A stretch of DNA of 64,000 bases, taken from positions 1,054,001-1,118,000 of the forward strand of contig NZ_JAMDLH010000001.1 of the NCBI RefSeq assembly GCF_023721755.1, in the 5' to 3' direction. Numbering within the stretch: the first letter of the stretch is position 1; the number at the start of each line of letters is the position of its first letter. Positions 12,178 to 21,869 of this stretch are shown piece by piece. Under the pieces are notes generated by a model, which was given only the letters and a program-made list of their open reading frames with translations, was not told where the DNA came from and did no database searches. The position numbers were made by a program, and so were the translations under genes. Source of the stretch: Pleomorphomonas sp. NRK KF1. GTDB lineage: Bacteria > Pseudomonadota > Alphaproteobacteria > Rhizobiales > Pleomorphomonadaceae.

Positions 12178-14253
12178 TCATTCCACGAAAACGGTCACCC
12201 GGTCGGCCCTGCCTTCGCCATCGATGACCGAAAGCGTCACGAAACCGGCGCCCTTCGGAAAGTAGCTGAACTGCCGCGCCCACGGCTCTTGCGCCACCGG
12301 CGCCCCATCGGCGAGCCAGGTGAACGGGCCCTTGCCATTTCTGACCTTGAGAGCCAGCGGCTGTGGCGAGCCGGAGCGAAAGCCGAGATCAACGCGCGCA
12401 CCTGACGGCGGATAAGCGATCTCCGGCCCGGCATCCTTAAGCGCCACCGCCGCCCGTGCGCCGCGCAGCCGCTGCAGCGGCGGGGGCAGTTCGGCGTTGG
12501 AGACCTTGAGCAGACCCGGCGGCTCCGGCGGCAGGCGCGTCGTCCCCCCGGCCCGGACGAAGGTGTCGGCCAGGATCGGCACAGCCACGTCGACACCCAT
12601 CAGCCCGGGCATCGGCGCGCCATCCGGGCGTCCGACCCACACGCCGACGACGTAACGGCCGTCGTAGCCCATCGCCCAGGCGTCTCGGTAGCCGTAGGAC
12701 GTTCCGGTCTTGATGGCGACGCGCACGTCGCCCCTGGCCGCGCCGAGCTGGCCGGCGAGGATGTCGGTGACATAGGCGGCAGCGCGTTCGTCCATCAACG
12801 GCTTGGGCGGCTCGGCCGGTCCCACGGCATCGACGCGCTCGCGCAACGCAATGGGGCGACCACCACGGGCCAGGGCCATGTAGAGCGTCGTCAGATCATC
12901 GAGCGTCAGGCCGACGCCACCCAGTCCGACCGCGAGGTTGGCGGACGCCATATCCGGCAGTTTTGCCTCGACGCCCGCCCGGCGGAACCGCGTGACCAGC
13001 CGCGCCGGCCCCACCAGCTCCAGCGTCTGGATGGCCGGCACATTGAGACTGTCGGCGAGCGCCTGTCGCACGGTCACCGCGCCGCGGAAGGTCTTGTCGA
13101 AGTTGTTGGGCGTATAGCCCGCAAAGGCGGTCGGCCGATCCTCGACCAGCGTCTCGGGGTGGGCGATGCCGGCCTCGAAGGCCAGGCCATAGATGAAGGG
13201 CTTCAACGTCGAACCGGGCGAGCGGATCGCCCGGGTCATGTCGATCGAACCTGCCCGCTTCTGGTCGAACAACCCGGCCGACCCGACAGACGCCAGCACC
13301 TCGCCGCTCGCTTCCTCGGCCACCATGATGGCGACCGAGACGTTCGGACCGATGGCGCTTGCCCGCTCGGCGGCGAGCCCCTCTAGCGAAGCCTGCAGCT
13401 TGCCGTCGATGGTCAACCTGATTTCGCCGCGGTTGGGATCGGCCGCCACCGCGCGGTCGGCGGCATGGGCGGCAAGCAGTGGGAAGTCGCGCCGCCGGGT
13501 CGGCACCGGCTCGGCGATGGCGGCGTCGGCATCGGCGCGCGCCAGCACGCCGCGCTCGGCAGCCCGCCTCAGAATCCGGTCCCGCGCCGCCTTGGCAGCG
13601 TCGGGATAGCGGTCCGGCCGCCTTGCCTCGGGCGCCTGCGGCAGGGCGACCAAAAAAGCCGCCTCGGCCGGCGTGAGGCGAGCCGGCTCCTTGCCGAACC
13701 AGGCGAGCGAAGCCGAGCGCACGCCTTCCAGATTGCCCCCGAAGGGCGCGAGGCTGAGGTAGGCGGCGAGAATGTCGTCCTTGCCGGCAAACCGTTCGAG
13801 CGCCAGCGCCTTGACGATCTGCCCGAACTTGCCGACCGGCGAGCGGGTGTGCAGACGTTCGGAGAGGCGCACCACCTGCATGGTCAGCGTCGATCCGCCG
13901 GAAACGATGCGCCCGTGCGTCACCAACTGCCAGCCGGCACGGAGCAAGGCTTTCGGATCGACGCCGTTGTGCTCATGGAAACGTCCGTCCTCGGTGGTGA
14001 GAAGCAGCGCCACATAACCGGGATCGACGCGTTCCGGATCGACCGGCAACCGCCAGAGCCCATTCCCCACCGTATAGGCACGCAATATGGCGCCGTCTCG
14101 TGCGGTCACGACCTGCGAGGTGGGAGCGAAGAGATCGACCGGCGGCGTCGCGTCAACCAGAGACCGGAACTGGACGACAGCAGCCATGCCGGCGGCGATC
14201 ACCACTGACAGAACGATCAGGCAGGCTGTGACCAGTCGACCGGGTGTCTTCAT
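12178..14253 (-). CDS. pbpC: Penicillin-binding protein 1C, bifunctional transglycosylase/transpeptidase
   Basis: This 691-residue peptidoglycan synthase has an N-terminal membrane anchor (about 8-28). The GT51 transglycosylase domain has catalytic glutamates around TTEDGRFHEHNGVD and the motif GGSTLTMQVVRL. The transpeptidase domain has SPGSTLKPF (serine nucleophile), SLN and KTGTS. A C-terminal PBP1C-type BiPBP domain follows (about residues 600-691). The length is slightly below E. coli PbpC (about 770). The usual partner, a large alpha-2-macroglobulin gene, is not adjacent. The GT25 gene lies 57 bases upstream on the same strand and may be co-transcribed. Confidence 0.94.
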   Translation of the reverse strand: MKTPGRLVTACLIVLSVVIAAGMAAVVQFRSLVDATPPVDLFAPTSQVVTARDGAILRAYTVGNGLWRLPVDPERVDPGYVALLLTTEDGRFHEHNGVDPKALLRAGWQLVTHGRIVSGGSTLTMQVVRLSERLHTRSPVGKFGQIVKALALERFAGKDDILAAYLSLAPFGGNLEGVRSASLAWFGKEPARLTPAEAAFLVALPQAPEARRPDRYPDAAKAARDRILRRAAERGVLARADADAAIAEPVPTRRRDFPLLAAHAADRAVAADPNRGEIRLTIDGKLQASLEGLAAERASAIGPNVSVAIMVAEEASGEVLASVGSAGLFDQKRAGSIDMTRAIRSPGSTLKPFIYGLAFEAGIAHPETLVEDRPTAFAGYTPNNFDKTFRGAVTVRQALADSLNVPAIQTLELVGPARLVTRFRRAGVEAKLPDMASANLAVGLGGVGLTLDDLTTLYMALARGGRPIALRERVDAVGPAEPPKPLMDERAAAYVTDILAGQLGAARGDVRVAIKTGTSYGYRDAWAMGYDGRYVVGVWVGRPDGAPMPGLMGVDVAVPILADTFVRAGGTTRLPPEPPGLLKVSNAELPPPLQRLRGARAAVALKDAGPEIAYPPSGARVDLGFRSGSPQPLALKVRNGKGPFTWLADGAPVAQEPWARQFSYFPKGAGFVTLSVIDGEGRADRVTVFVE

Positions 14254-14310
14254 CCGATTGCATCTTCCCGTGCTGACGTCGGTCGGTCATCTTGCGAAAG
14301 CGAGCGGCGT

Positions 14311-15084
14311 TCAAGGCCTGAGCAACGCCCGCCCGAGGTTGAAGCCCCGCACCAGAACCCTCGCCGTTTCTAGAAAAGCGCGATAAGGCAGCACCGTAAA
14401 GTACCTGTAGCGGGGCAGCTTGTACGAGTTGATGTTGACCTGGATCTGCGTCTCCATCTCGGTCAGCTGACTGGCCGGTTGGGGAAGGACGAAACAGGCC
14501 TTGAGCCCGCTCAAATACTCGAGATCGAAGGCGATATCGTAGGACAGCCGCATCGGCATCAGTTTCTCGACCATCCAGGCCGCTGCCCGGCGGTTGACGA
14601 CATAGGCTCCGGCCCCCTTCTTTCGCGTCAGCGCCACGGCAAGCGATCGCGTCGCAGAGAGAGGCTTGAACTTGACGCCGCCCTCTCGATTGACGGTCGT
14701 CAAGCGCAGGATGTCCCAATGTCGGCCCTGAACGCAGGCGAGATCGATGGCTTCGACGAAATCATCCGCAAAGCTGACGTCATCCTCCAGGATCAGCGCA
14801 TAGTCGGAACCCGACTTGAGAAACTGTTTCGCGCATTCGATGTGACTGAGGTAGCAGCCGACCTCGGCCGGAATGATCCGTCGGCCATGAAGAAGCTTGA
14901 AGGAAAGCTCGCTGAACTCGGGAATGGGAAACTGAAGACGCTTTCCGTCCACCGCATTGACGATCTCGTGCTCCAGCCCGGCCGCCTCCAGCCGATCGGC
15001 CATGAGGGCACGGCGATCCACCGCGCGCTCGAGATTGATGAGATAGCAGGCCAGCCTGCTTCCGCTCCTTGGCAAGTGTGTCAT
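14311..15084 (-). CDS. Glycosyltransferase family 25 (LPS-type)
   Basis: This 257-residue transferase probably adds a hexose to lipopolysaccharide or another surface glycan. Family marks are the opening RLACYLINLERAVDRR, the segment AGLEHEIVNAVDGKRL, the motif GCYLSHIECAKQFL and the metal/nucleotide acidic motif ALILEDDVSF. The ATG at 15084 is preceded by GACGGGGGATT and places the conserved LINL motif at the usual distance. A longer reading from 15141 has no support. Acceptor and donor sugar are unknown. Confidence 0.87.
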   Translation of the reverse strand: MTHLPRSGSRLACYLINLERAVDRRALMADRLEAAGLEHEIVNAVDGKRLQFPIPEFSELSFKLLHGRRIIPAEVGCYLSHIECAKQFLKSGSDYALILEDDVSFADDFVEAIDLACVQGRHWDILRLTTVNREGGVKFKPLSATRSLAVALTRKKGAGAYVVNRRAAAWMVEKLMPMRLSYDIAFDLEYLSGLKACFVLPQPASQLTEMETQIQVNINSYKLPRYRYFTVLPYRAFLETARVLVRGFNLGRALLRP

Positions 15085-15574
15085 CAATCCCCCGTCCAAT
15101 GGTCGACGCCGGCGCTCGGCCGAGATGGCTCGGCTCCCCACATCTGCATTGGCATGGCGCAGGGCCCTGAGTAAACGCCAAAGCCGATGGTGTCACAGGC
15201 AAAAGGCCGCGTTGCGTGGCTTGGGGCGAACGGTCAGATCAACTCAGGCGCCGAGGCAGAGCACGGCACCCGGTATGCGGGGAAATCAGCAGATCGGAAA
15301 AGGTCCGCAGGCCCTCAAGCCAGAGGGTCGCGGCCCTTCCGGAAATAAATACGACTATATGGCGAGTACCAGAACACACGCGCCCGTTCGCAACAAGCGA
15401 ACCGATCGAACGCCAAATATATCGCCAATGCGGAAAAACCATTTCTAGGTTCGCCTTCGCCAGAAAAACTATCCAAGCTCGATACTAAACATTCTGAATA
15501 ATGCACCATTAACGGTTACTGCGTAAAAATGCGAAAGGAGAGAAACGGGCGGACGCTGAATTCTGGAGGATGGA
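15085..15574. other. Intergenic region upstream of the FIST chemoreceptor
   Basis: These 490 bases between divergent genes hold no convincing ORF; the short ones lack ribosome sites and family features. The right half (about 15420-15560) is clearly more AT-rich than the surroundings, as expected for promoters. I recognise no operator, riboswitch or terminator here. Confidence 0.4.
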
Positions 15575-17638
15575 ATGAAACTATTCGACAAGATACTGTC
15601 GAAGCGGACAAGCAGACCGCCACAAGACGCCACCATCACGGCACCTGATGGCGCGGCTGAGCAAGGACTGCCCGGCTCATCCGCCTCGGTGACGGAGCCC
15701 CTCAGGATATTGCGAACGGATGCCTCGCTGTCCGGCATCGGCCCGAGCGACTTCCAGTTCGATGGCGATCCTGCCAGTCTGGTGCTAGCTTTCGTTTCCC
15801 CGAAGGTGGACTTCGCCAGCGTGACCCGCAAGATCAAGTCGCTCGCCCGCACCGCCGAGGTGGTGGCGACCACGACCGCCGGCGAACTCTGCGCCAAAGG
15901 CGGAGAGAAACTCTATTGCGAGACGGACGGCAGCTGGCAGAACGTTGTCCTGCAAGTCTTCTCACCGACGTTGATCGAGAAGGCCGAGGTCTTTTCGGTG
16001 CCGCTCTCCTCGCAGGATCTGCGGGCTGGAAAATCGTCGATGTCGCACGGGACCCGGATCTCGAAGATCGTCTCGGCGCTGAATGCCGTGAAGCCGGCCA
16101 TGCACCTCGACGCCAAGACGACTTTCGCGCTGACCTTCGTCGACGGGCTTTCCATGTCGGAAAGCTATTTCATGGAGGCGGTCTACGAATCCGGGCGCTT
16201 TCCCTGCCTGTTCGTCGGTGGCTCCGCCGGTGACGCCCTGACCTTTACCGAAACGCTCCTGTTCGATGGCCGGCAAATCGTGAAGGACCACGCCATCGTT
16301 GCCTTCGTCAAGATGGCGTCAGGACAGCGCTATGGCGTCATGAAGAGCCAGAATTTCAAAAAAACCGGACCGAGTTTCGTCGTCGTGGACGCCGACACCG
16401 ACCGCCGATCGGTGAGTGCCGTCATCGACGACAAGAGCGGCAAGGTGATCTCGCTGGTTCAAGCCCTGTCGGCCGCCCTGAAAGTCGAGCCGGCCAACCT
16501 TGAAGCGGCTCTCAAGGGCAAGGCGTTCGGCGTCGAGCTGGGCAAGGAGCTGTTCGTCCGTTCGGTGGCGAAAATCGATCTCGAAAAGGAAGTGTTCTAC
16601 TTCTATTGCGACATCGGCCCCGGCGACGAACTGACGCTGCTCGAACAGACCGATTTCCTCGAACAAACCCGCGCCGACGTCGAGCGCTATCTGCGCGGCA
16701 AGCCGAAGCCGGTCGGTGTTCTCATGAACGACTGCATCCTGCGCCGTCTGTCCAACGCCCAGGCGCTGTCGCGGACCGGCGGCATCTGGCCGGCGCCAGT
16801 GGCAGGTTTCTCGACTTACGGCGAGTTGTTCGGCATCAACATCAACCAGACGCTGTCGGCAATCGTCTTCTTCGCGAACGTCCAGACGGAGTTCGCGGAC
16901 GACTATCTCGACAACTTCGCCATCCATTACGCCAGCTTCGTCAACTACTTCACACGCAACCGACTGAAGCGCGTCGAAATCCTCAACCGCCTGAGAACCG
17001 GCGTCATCGACAAGATCTCCGACTATCTCGAAATGTCATCGAAAATCGAGGGCACCCTTTCGGAGATCTCCGATGTCGGCGAGATCATGTCCGGCATCCG
17101 GGCCGCCATGGTCGGTTCTCGTCCGGAACAGAGCGACAAGCCCTCCAACACGGAAGCGCTGGCCGCACGCTTCGGCGGCCTCAATGACGCGCTGTCCGCG
17201 TTGCGCCAGGTCGTCGCGGTCATCGACAACATCACCGGCCAGACCAACCTGCTTGCTCTCAATGCGACCATCGAGGCGGCGCGCGCCGGTGAGGCGGGCC
17301 GTGGCTTTGGCGTGGTGGCCGGCGAAGTGAAGAAGCTCGCCAACGACACCAAGTCGACCCTCGGTCACACGCAGACCGCCATCGCCAACATCGAGGAGTC
17401 GCTTCGGGAACTCGGCGTCATCATCGAAGCCACCAAGCAGGAGTTTTCCGAAGAAGGCGAGCGCTACAAGCAGATCGTCGGCAACGTGGAAGAGATCTTC
17501 GCCCAGAGCGGCCACTTCGAGCGGTCGATCGCCGGTCTCTCGTCGATCGTCGCCAGCCATCGGAGCAGCGTCGAGCAGGCCGTCAGCAGCATCGAGTTCC
17601 TGCATCGCCTCGACAAGAGCGACCGGGACGTCGCCTGA
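15575..17638 (+). CDS. Soluble chemoreceptor with FIST sensor domain and MCP signalling tip
   Basis: This 687-residue protein has no transmembrane segment and no HAMP domain, so it should be a cytoplasmic receptor. Residues about 60-260 fit FIST_N (including [19 protein letters not shown] and [10 protein letters not shown]), and about 265-440 fit FIST_C (including [11 protein letters not shown], then [15 protein letters not shown]). FIST domains are proposed to bind small ligands such as amino acids. The last third is a methyl-accepting signalling module with the hairpin tip [20 protein letters not shown] and [18 protein letters not shown] 15575 has GGAGGATGGA just before it. There are no chemotaxis genes nearby. 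Confidence 0.88.
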   Translation: MKLFDKILSKRTSRPPQDATITAPDGAAEQGLPGSSASVTEPLRILRTDASLSGIGPSDFQFDGDPASLVLAFVSPKVDFASVTRKIKSLARTAEVVATTTAGELCAKGGEKLYCETDGSWQNVVLQVFSPTLIEKAEVFSVPLSSQDLRAGKSSMSHGTRISKIVSALNAVKPAMHLDAKTTFALTFVDGLSMSESYFMEAVYESGRFPCLFVGGSAGDALTFTETLLFDGRQIVKDHAIVAFVKMASGQRYGVMKSQNFKKTGPSFVVVDADTDRRSVSAVIDDKSGKVISLVQALSAALKVEPANLEAALKGKAFGVELGKELFVRSVAKIDLEKEVFYFYCDIGPGDELTLLEQTDFLEQTRADVERYLRGKPKPVGVLMNDCILRRLSNAQALSRTGGIWPAPVAGFSTYGELFGININQTLSAIVFFANVQTEFADDYLDNFAIHYASFVNYFTRNRLKRVEILNRLRTGVIDKISDYLEMSSKIEGTLSEISDVGEIMSGIRAAMVGSRPEQSDKPSNTEALAARFGGLNDALSALRQVVAVIDNITGQTNLLALNATIEAARAGEAGRGFGVVAGEVKKLANDTKSTLGHTQTAIANIEESLRELGVIIEATKQEFSEEGERYKQIVGNVEEIFAQSGHFERSIAGLSSIVASHRSSVEQAVSSIEFLHRLDKSDRDVA

Positions 17639-17670
17639 TCGATCTCGACCCGAGCATGATCCAAAAACGA

Positions 17671-17709
17671 AGCCGCCGCGAGGGCATCCCCACGCGGCGG
17701 CTCTTTATT
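17671..17709. terminator. Bidirectional rho-independent terminator
   Basis: AGCCGCCGCG pairs with CGCGGCGGCT across a 12-base loop. On the plus strand it is followed by CTTTATT, and on the minus strand by TCGTTTTTGG. It lies between the convergent chemoreceptor and glyA genes and can serve both. Confidence 0.85.
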
Positions 17710-17723
17710 ACTGAGGACCGAAA

Positions 17724-19019
17724 TCAGCCGTAGATCGGGAAGGCATCCGTCAGCGCCTTGACGCGCAACTTCACCGCCGCCTCGACACCGTCGTTCTTGT
17801 CCTCGCCGTTGACCTTCAGGCCATCGAGCACCTGCAGGATCAGGTTGGCGATCTCCTTGAACTCGCCGGCGCCGAAGCCGCGCGAGGTGGCGGCCGGCGA
17901 ACCGAGACGGATGCCCGAGGTGATCGTCGGCTTTTCCGGATCGAACGGCACGCCGTTCTTGTTGCAGGTGATGTCGGCGCGGCCGAGAGCCGCTTCCACG
18001 ACCTTGCCGGTGAGCCCCTTCGGACGAAGGTCGACCAGCATCAGGTGGTTGTCGGTGCCGCCGGAGACGATGTCGACGCCGCCACGCTTCAGCTCGTCGG
18101 AGAGCACGCGAGCATTCTCGACCACCGCCTTGATGTAGGCCTTGTAGGTCGGCTGGGCCGCCTCGAGCAGCGCCACCGCCTTGCCGGCGATCACGTGCAT
18201 CAGCGGGCCGCCCTGCAGGCCGGGGAACACCGCCGAGTTGATCTTCTTGGCGATGTCCTCGTCGTTGGTCAGCACCATGCCGCCGCGCGGGCCGCGCAGC
18301 GTCTTGTGGGTGGTGGTGGTCACGACGTGGGCATGCGGGAACGGCGAGGGATGCTCACCCGCCGCCACGAGGCCCGCGAAGTGCGCCATGTCGACCATCA
18401 GGTAGGCGCCCACCTCGTCAGCGATGGCGCGGAAGGCGGCGAAGTCCCAGACGCGGCTATAGGCCGAGCCGCCGGCGATGATGATCTTCGGCTTGTGCTC
18501 CTTGGCCAGCGCGGCGAGCTGATCCATGTCGATGCGGTGATCCTGGGCGCGGACACCGTAGGTGATCGCGTTGAACCACTTGCCCGACATGTTGGGTCGG
18601 GCGCCGTGCGTCAGGTGTCCGCCGGAGGCAAGGTCGAGGCCGAGTACCGTGTCGCCCGGCTTGGCAAGGGCAAGGAACACCGCCTGATTGGCCTGGCTGC
18701 CGGAGTTCGGCTGCACATTGGCGAACGTGCTGCCGAACAGCGCGTTGGCGCGCTCGATGGCCAGGTTCTCGGCGATGTCGACGTACTGGCAACCGCCATA
18801 ATAGCGTTTACCTGGGTAACCCTCGGCATACTTGTTGGTCAGAACGGAACCCTGCGCCTCGAGAACCGCCTTGGAGACGATGTTCTCCGAAGCGATCAGT
18901 TCGATTTCATGCTGCTGACGACCGAGCTCCTTCGCCACGGCGGAGGCGATCGCAGGATCGGCCTCGGCGAGGGAGCGATGGAAAAAGTTGGCAAGCTCTG
19001 CGCTGGTCGTGTTGGACAT
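17724..19019 (-). CDS. glyA: Serine hydroxymethyltransferase
   Basis: This 431-residue PLP enzyme converts serine and tetrahydrofolate to glycine and methylene-tetrahydrofolate. It carries the PLP-lysine motif [14 protein letters not shown], the substrate segment [20 protein letters not shown] and [16 protein letters not shown] chose ATG 19019 ([13 protein letters not shown]) because its length and first residues fit the family and GGAACGGAAAC precedes it; the frame stays open further upstream without support. It is monocistronic here and ends at a bidirectional terminator. Confidence 0.97.
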   Translation of the reverse strand: MSNTTSAELANFFHRSLAEADPAIASAVAKELGRQQHEIELIASENIVSKAVLEAQGSVLTNKYAEGYPGKRYYGGCQYVDIAENLAIERANALFGSTFANVQPNSGSQANQAVFLALAKPGDTVLGLDLASGGHLTHGARPNMSGKWFNAITYGVRAQDHRIDMDQLAALAKEHKPKIIIAGGSAYSRVWDFAAFRAIADEVGAYLMVDMAHFAGLVAAGEHPSPFPHAHVVTTTTHKTLRGPRGGMVLTNDEDIAKKINSAVFPGLQGGPLMHVIAGKAVALLEAAQPTYKAYIKAVVENARVLSDELKRGGVDIVSGGTDNHLMLVDLRPKGLTGKVVEAALGRADITCNKNGVPFDPEKPTITSGIRLGSPAATSRGFGAGEFKEIANLILQVLDGLKVNGEDKNDGVEAAVKLRVKALTDAFPIYG

Positions 19020-19195
19020 TTGGGTTTCCGTTCCGTCAAGGGACGTTTCTTGGGCCGGACTGACCGGGACGAAATGCCCCGGCGCCACGCGCGCCCGTGA
19101 CGGGCGTCGCTTATCATGGGCGGGGGGGTGCCATCAACCGGAAGGCTGGCCACCAGGCGGCCGGCAGCCCCGCCTAAATCGAATATGCGATCGTC

Positions 19196-19654
19196 TCACG
19201 TCGGCACGGCGTCGATTGCGGCAATCTTCGCGAAATCCTTCGGTCGTCCGGCCAGTGAATAGAATCGCCGGAGATCGGCCAGCGAGGCCGCCCGGACCCG
19301 CCGTCCATCCGAAACGATCTCGACGCTCTCCGCGACTTCATAGAGCGTCCAGCCATCCGGCGAGCCAATGTTCATTTCCGCCATCACGTCGATGACCAGG
19401 GGAGCGCCTTCGAGACGGAGACGCACGCGGGAACGGAGCCTGTCGTTGCCACCCTTCCCGTCCGGCTCGACGCCGGCCACCGCCGCCAGCGCTTCGGCGG
19501 CATCGACGGAGACGATGACATCCAGATCCGAAGCCTGAAACCGGCCGATGCCGAGAAGCTCAAGAACGGTCGATCCGAAGACGATCGGCTCGATCCGCGC
19601 TTCCTCTGCAAGATGCCCGAGGAAGGCAAGCGACTGAGAAAGCTCGGAGCGCAT
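19196..19654 (-). CDS. Nucleotidyltransferase-like protein (Pol beta-type fold)
   Basis: This 152-residue protein resembles minimal nucleotidyltransferases: an FGSTVLELLG segment (the GS motif) is followed about 15 residues later by SDLDVIVSVD (the DxD motif). A later acidic position (LVIDVM) could be the third carboxylate. The C-terminal part (DLRRFYSLAGRPKDFAKI) resembles the end of proteins annotated as nucleotidyltransferase or AbiEii-like. Substrate and role are unknown. Its ATG directly follows the stop codon of the 78-residue upstream gene, with no base between, so it is probably translated by coupling. Confidence 0.65.
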   Translation of the reverse strand: MRSELSQSLAFLGHLAEEARIEPIVFGSTVLELLGIGRFQASDLDVIVSVDAAEALAAVAGVEPDGKGGNDRLRSRVRLRLEGAPLVIDVMAEMNIGSPDGWTLYEVAESVEIVSDGRRVRAASLADLRRFYSLAGRPKDFAKIAAIDAVPT

Positions 19655-19891
19655 CTAGACGGTGAAGCCTCCCCCGCGGGGGCTGGTGGCCAGTGGCGGC
19701 GCGTTTGTCTCGGCGAGCCGCTTCACGAGCTTGCGCAGCGCCAGGCGTTCCAGATCGTGACGGGCAGCGCCGGCCGGCCCGATCACCTGCACCTCCACGC
19801 CGGTAACGGAGCAAATGGCGGAGACGCGCACGGCGTTGCCGAGGGCGACAAACTCGAAATAGACTTCCCGCTCTTCCACGCTTCCAGCCAT
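19655..19891 (-). CDS. Small conserved protein (DUF6898-like), coupled to the nucleotidyltransferase gene
   Basis: This 78-residue acidic/hydrophobic protein reads EREVYFEFVALGNAVRVSAI, then a TGVEVQVIGPAGAARHDLERL segment. It resembles a short rhizobial family (recalled as DUF6898) with the pattern REVYFEF-x-GN-x-x-KVSAID...GxEV. It has no signal peptide or membrane segment, and its function is unknown. Start ATG 19891 lies 10 bases downstream of the terminator that ends the L,D-transpeptidase transcript, so the pair likely has a very short leader or relies on read-through. Confidence 0.65.
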   Translation of the reverse strand: MAGSVEEREVYFEFVALGNAVRVSAICSVTGVEVQVIGPAGAARHDLERLALRKLVKRLAETNAPPLATSPRGGGFTV

Positions 19892-19901
19892 GCGGCACCA
19901 T

Positions 19902-19936
19902 AAAACAGAGCCCGCCCGGAAAACCCGGACGGGCTC
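19902..19936 (-). terminator. Rho-independent terminator after the L,D-transpeptidase gene
   Basis: GAGCCCGTCCGG pairs with CCGGGCGGGCTC around a short T-rich loop on the minus strand, with one wobble, and is followed by TGTTTTA. It lies 25 bases after the transpeptidase stop. Confidence 0.85.
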
Positions 19937-19961
19937 AAAATAACACGAGGCACTTGGAAAA

Positions 19962-21245
19962 TCAGCCGGCCTGCGCCTGGCTCTGCGCCTCAGGCGACAT
20001 CGGAACGCCGAGACCATCGCGCTGGTAGATGTCGTCCCGGAACTCGACGGTGTTGTTCGGCGTCGCCCAGGCGGTGATGTACTGGAAGTAGAGCGGGACG
20101 GGATCGGCCACCGGCGCATCGATGCGCTCGCCCGAGGTCAAGGCCTCAGTGATGCGATCCTTCGGCCATTCGGGTGTGTTCTTCAGGATCCAGTATACAT
20201 ACTCGCGAACGTTCTGGACACGTATGCAGCCCGACGAATGGAAGCGATCGTTACCGCCGAACAAACCCTTGCTCGGTGTGTCGTGCATGTAGACGCCTTC
20301 CGGCGACGGGAAATCGATCTTCACCGTGCCCATGGAGTTGAGGTCGCCAGGCTCCTGGCGGAACATATAGCTGACCGCTTGGTCGGTTTTCCAGTCGATC
20401 GACTGCCAGGACACCTCGGTTCCCGAGCGCGGATCGAACACGTGGATCTTCTGCCGGTCGAGATAGGACGGGTCCTTCTGCATCTGCGGGATCAGATCCT
20501 TGAGGATGATGCTCTTGGGAACCGTCCAGTAGGGGAAGAAGCGGATGACGGTGATCTTGGTGTTGAGCAGCGGCGTCTGCCGGTCGATCTTGCCGACCAC
20601 GCCCCTATGGCGCGAATGGACGATATCGCCATCGATGGTCTCGATCTCGGCGCCGGGGACGTTGACCATGACATAACGGTCGCTGCTGCCTCCGAGCGGC
20701 GTGGGCAGCGTCTGAAGGCGAACGAGATTGAGCTGAAGTTGCTGGATACGCGTTTCGACCGGAACATTGAGCTGGCGCAGCGTCGCGTCGTCGACGACGC
20801 CGTTGGCGATGATGCCGTGACGCTCCTGGAAGCGGCGAACGGCTCCGTCGACGAAAGTGTCGTAGGCCGTGGAGATACCGGCGCTCTGATCGAGATCGCC
20901 GGTGATCATCAGCCGCTGGCGCAACACGCCGACGACCGGGTTCTCCATGCCCAGCCGAAGCTTGCCGGCTGCCGGAACCTGGGGCCATCCGCCCTGCGCG
21001 GCGATCGATGAATACTGGGAAATCGCCTGTTCGGTGTAGAAGCCGGACTGTCCCGAAATCGACGGGCGCGTCGGCTGTGCTGTCATGTCGGTGGGAGCGG
21101 AAACGTCGAAGCCTTCGGTCCATTCCGTCTGGGCCAGCAGCGTCTGAGCCTTCGAGGCGGAAGCCGCCAGCGCCGTCATTCCGGCGATGCCAGCCTTGAG
21201 CACCCCGCGGCGGCTTGCCGCCATCGACAAAAATGATCCCTTCAC
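19962..21245 (-). CDS. L,D-transpeptidase (YkuD) with peptidoglycan-binding domain and Tat-type signal
   Basis: This 427-residue murein enzyme makes 3-3 cross-links or attaches proteins to peptidoglycan. The N-terminus SRRGVLKAGIAGMTALAAS is a twin-arginine signal with cleavage near SASKAQ. A peptidoglycan-binding repeat follows (about 145-190, FVDGAVRRFQERHGIIANG), then the YkuD catalytic domain with active site FHSSGCIRVQN (cysteine nucleophile). The architecture is a shortened YcbB/LdtD type. GTG 21245 has CTGGAG 8 bases upstream and is my choice; ATG 21224 directly before the Tat motif is the alternative. The neighbouring MarR gene looks like LdtR, a known regulator of such enzymes. Confidence 0.9.
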   Translation of the reverse strand: MKGSFLSMAASRRGVLKAGIAGMTALAASASKAQTLLAQTEWTEGFDVSAPTDMTAQPTRPSISGQSGFYTEQAISQYSSIAAQGGWPQVPAAGKLRLGMENPVVGVLRQRLMITGDLDQSAGISTAYDTFVDGAVRRFQERHGIIANGVVDDATLRQLNVPVETRIQQLQLNLVRLQTLPTPLGGSSDRYVMVNVPGAEIETIDGDIVHSRHRGVVGKIDRQTPLLNTKITVIRFFPYWTVPKSIILKDLIPQMQKDPSYLDRQKIHVFDPRSGTEVSWQSIDWKTDQAVSYMFRQEPGDLNSMGTVKIDFPSPEGVYMHDTPSKGLFGGNDRFHSSGCIRVQNVREYVYWILKNTPEWPKDRITEALTSGERIDAPVADPVPLYFQYITAWATPNNTVEFRDDIYQRDGLGVPMSPEAQSQAQAG

Positions 21246-21648
21246 GACCGCACTCCAGATTGAACCGTTCGGACACCGGAAAATCGAACAAGACCCCGAA
21301 ACCAATGCCAGTGGACGATGGCCTTGGTTAACGGAGCCTTTCCGGAAGATTCCCGCACAAATGAGCCGCCGACGAAGGACTCGCAAGCCAGCTCCAATGG
21401 CTCGCCGTTTATCGGCAATTCATGGCAAAATCGAGGACTGTGAACATCCCTCCTTGCATGCAGGCCAGATCCGATGGGACGGCATGGCAACGCACGGACG
21501 AGAAAAGACCCTGAGCGCAGGGAGGGCGCTCAGGGCCAAGTTGCGCGTCTCGGGAGGAGTTGAGACGTTCGATGCATCCGGTCTGAGGAAAGGGGAGGAA
21601 GCGTTCCAACCGACATGCTCGATACACTTAACATCTGACAGCAAATTA

Positions 21649-21664
21649 TTAAAAAATGGTTAAC
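21649..21664. promoter_or_regulatory. Candidate CtrA binding box
   Basis: TTAAAAAATGGTTAAC matches the full CtrA consensus TTAA-N7-TTAAC, and its minus strand contains the TTAACCAT half-site typical of alphaproteobacteria. CtrA is the cell-cycle master regulator of this class. The box lies about 400 bases upstream of the L,D-transpeptidase start, farther than most CtrA sites, so an unmapped promoter would have to lie nearby. Confidence 0.5.
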
Positions 21665-21739
21665 GCAGCAGAAAAAGCGCTGTATCGGCGTTCACCCTAT
21701 TCCTTTTGAGGTGCCAATACTCACTTTTGGAAAATGTCA

Positions 21740-21776
21740 CTGTCAGTTTTGACAGAGGAACAAGCAACATTATACC
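21740..21776 (+). promoter_or_regulatory. Plus-strand promoter-like pair with overlapping dyad
   Basis: A perfect -35 hexamer TTGACA (21749-21754) is followed after 16 bases by TATACC (4 of 6 matches to TATAAT). The dyad CTGTCA-GTTT-TGACAG (21740-21755) overlaps the -35. No plus-strand gene follows for 1.5 kb, so if real it would drive a short non-coding transcript toward the hairpin at 21837. Confidence 0.3.
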
Positions 21777-21832
21777 GAATGTCGACTTGGCTCTTCGTAG
21801 CAGTGGCGAATAGCGATGGCGTCTCGCTAAAG

Positions 21833-21869
21833 AAGAAAAGCGGCCGCCGTGGGTAACGGCAGCCGCTTT
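21833..21869 (-). terminator. Rho-independent terminator after ldtR
   Basis: On the minus strand AAAGCGGCTGCCG pairs with CGGCGGCCGCTTT (one G-U) around TTACCCA and is followed by TCTTCTTT. It lies 60 bases downstream of the ldtR stop. On the plus strand the same site has a C-A mismatch and no T tract. Confidence 0.85.

Noticed and set aside
19196-19891. Classical MNT/HEPN toxin-antitoxin pair
   Set aside because: The partner protein lacks the RxxxxH HEPN motif and is too short; only the nucleotidyltransferase half looks suggestive.
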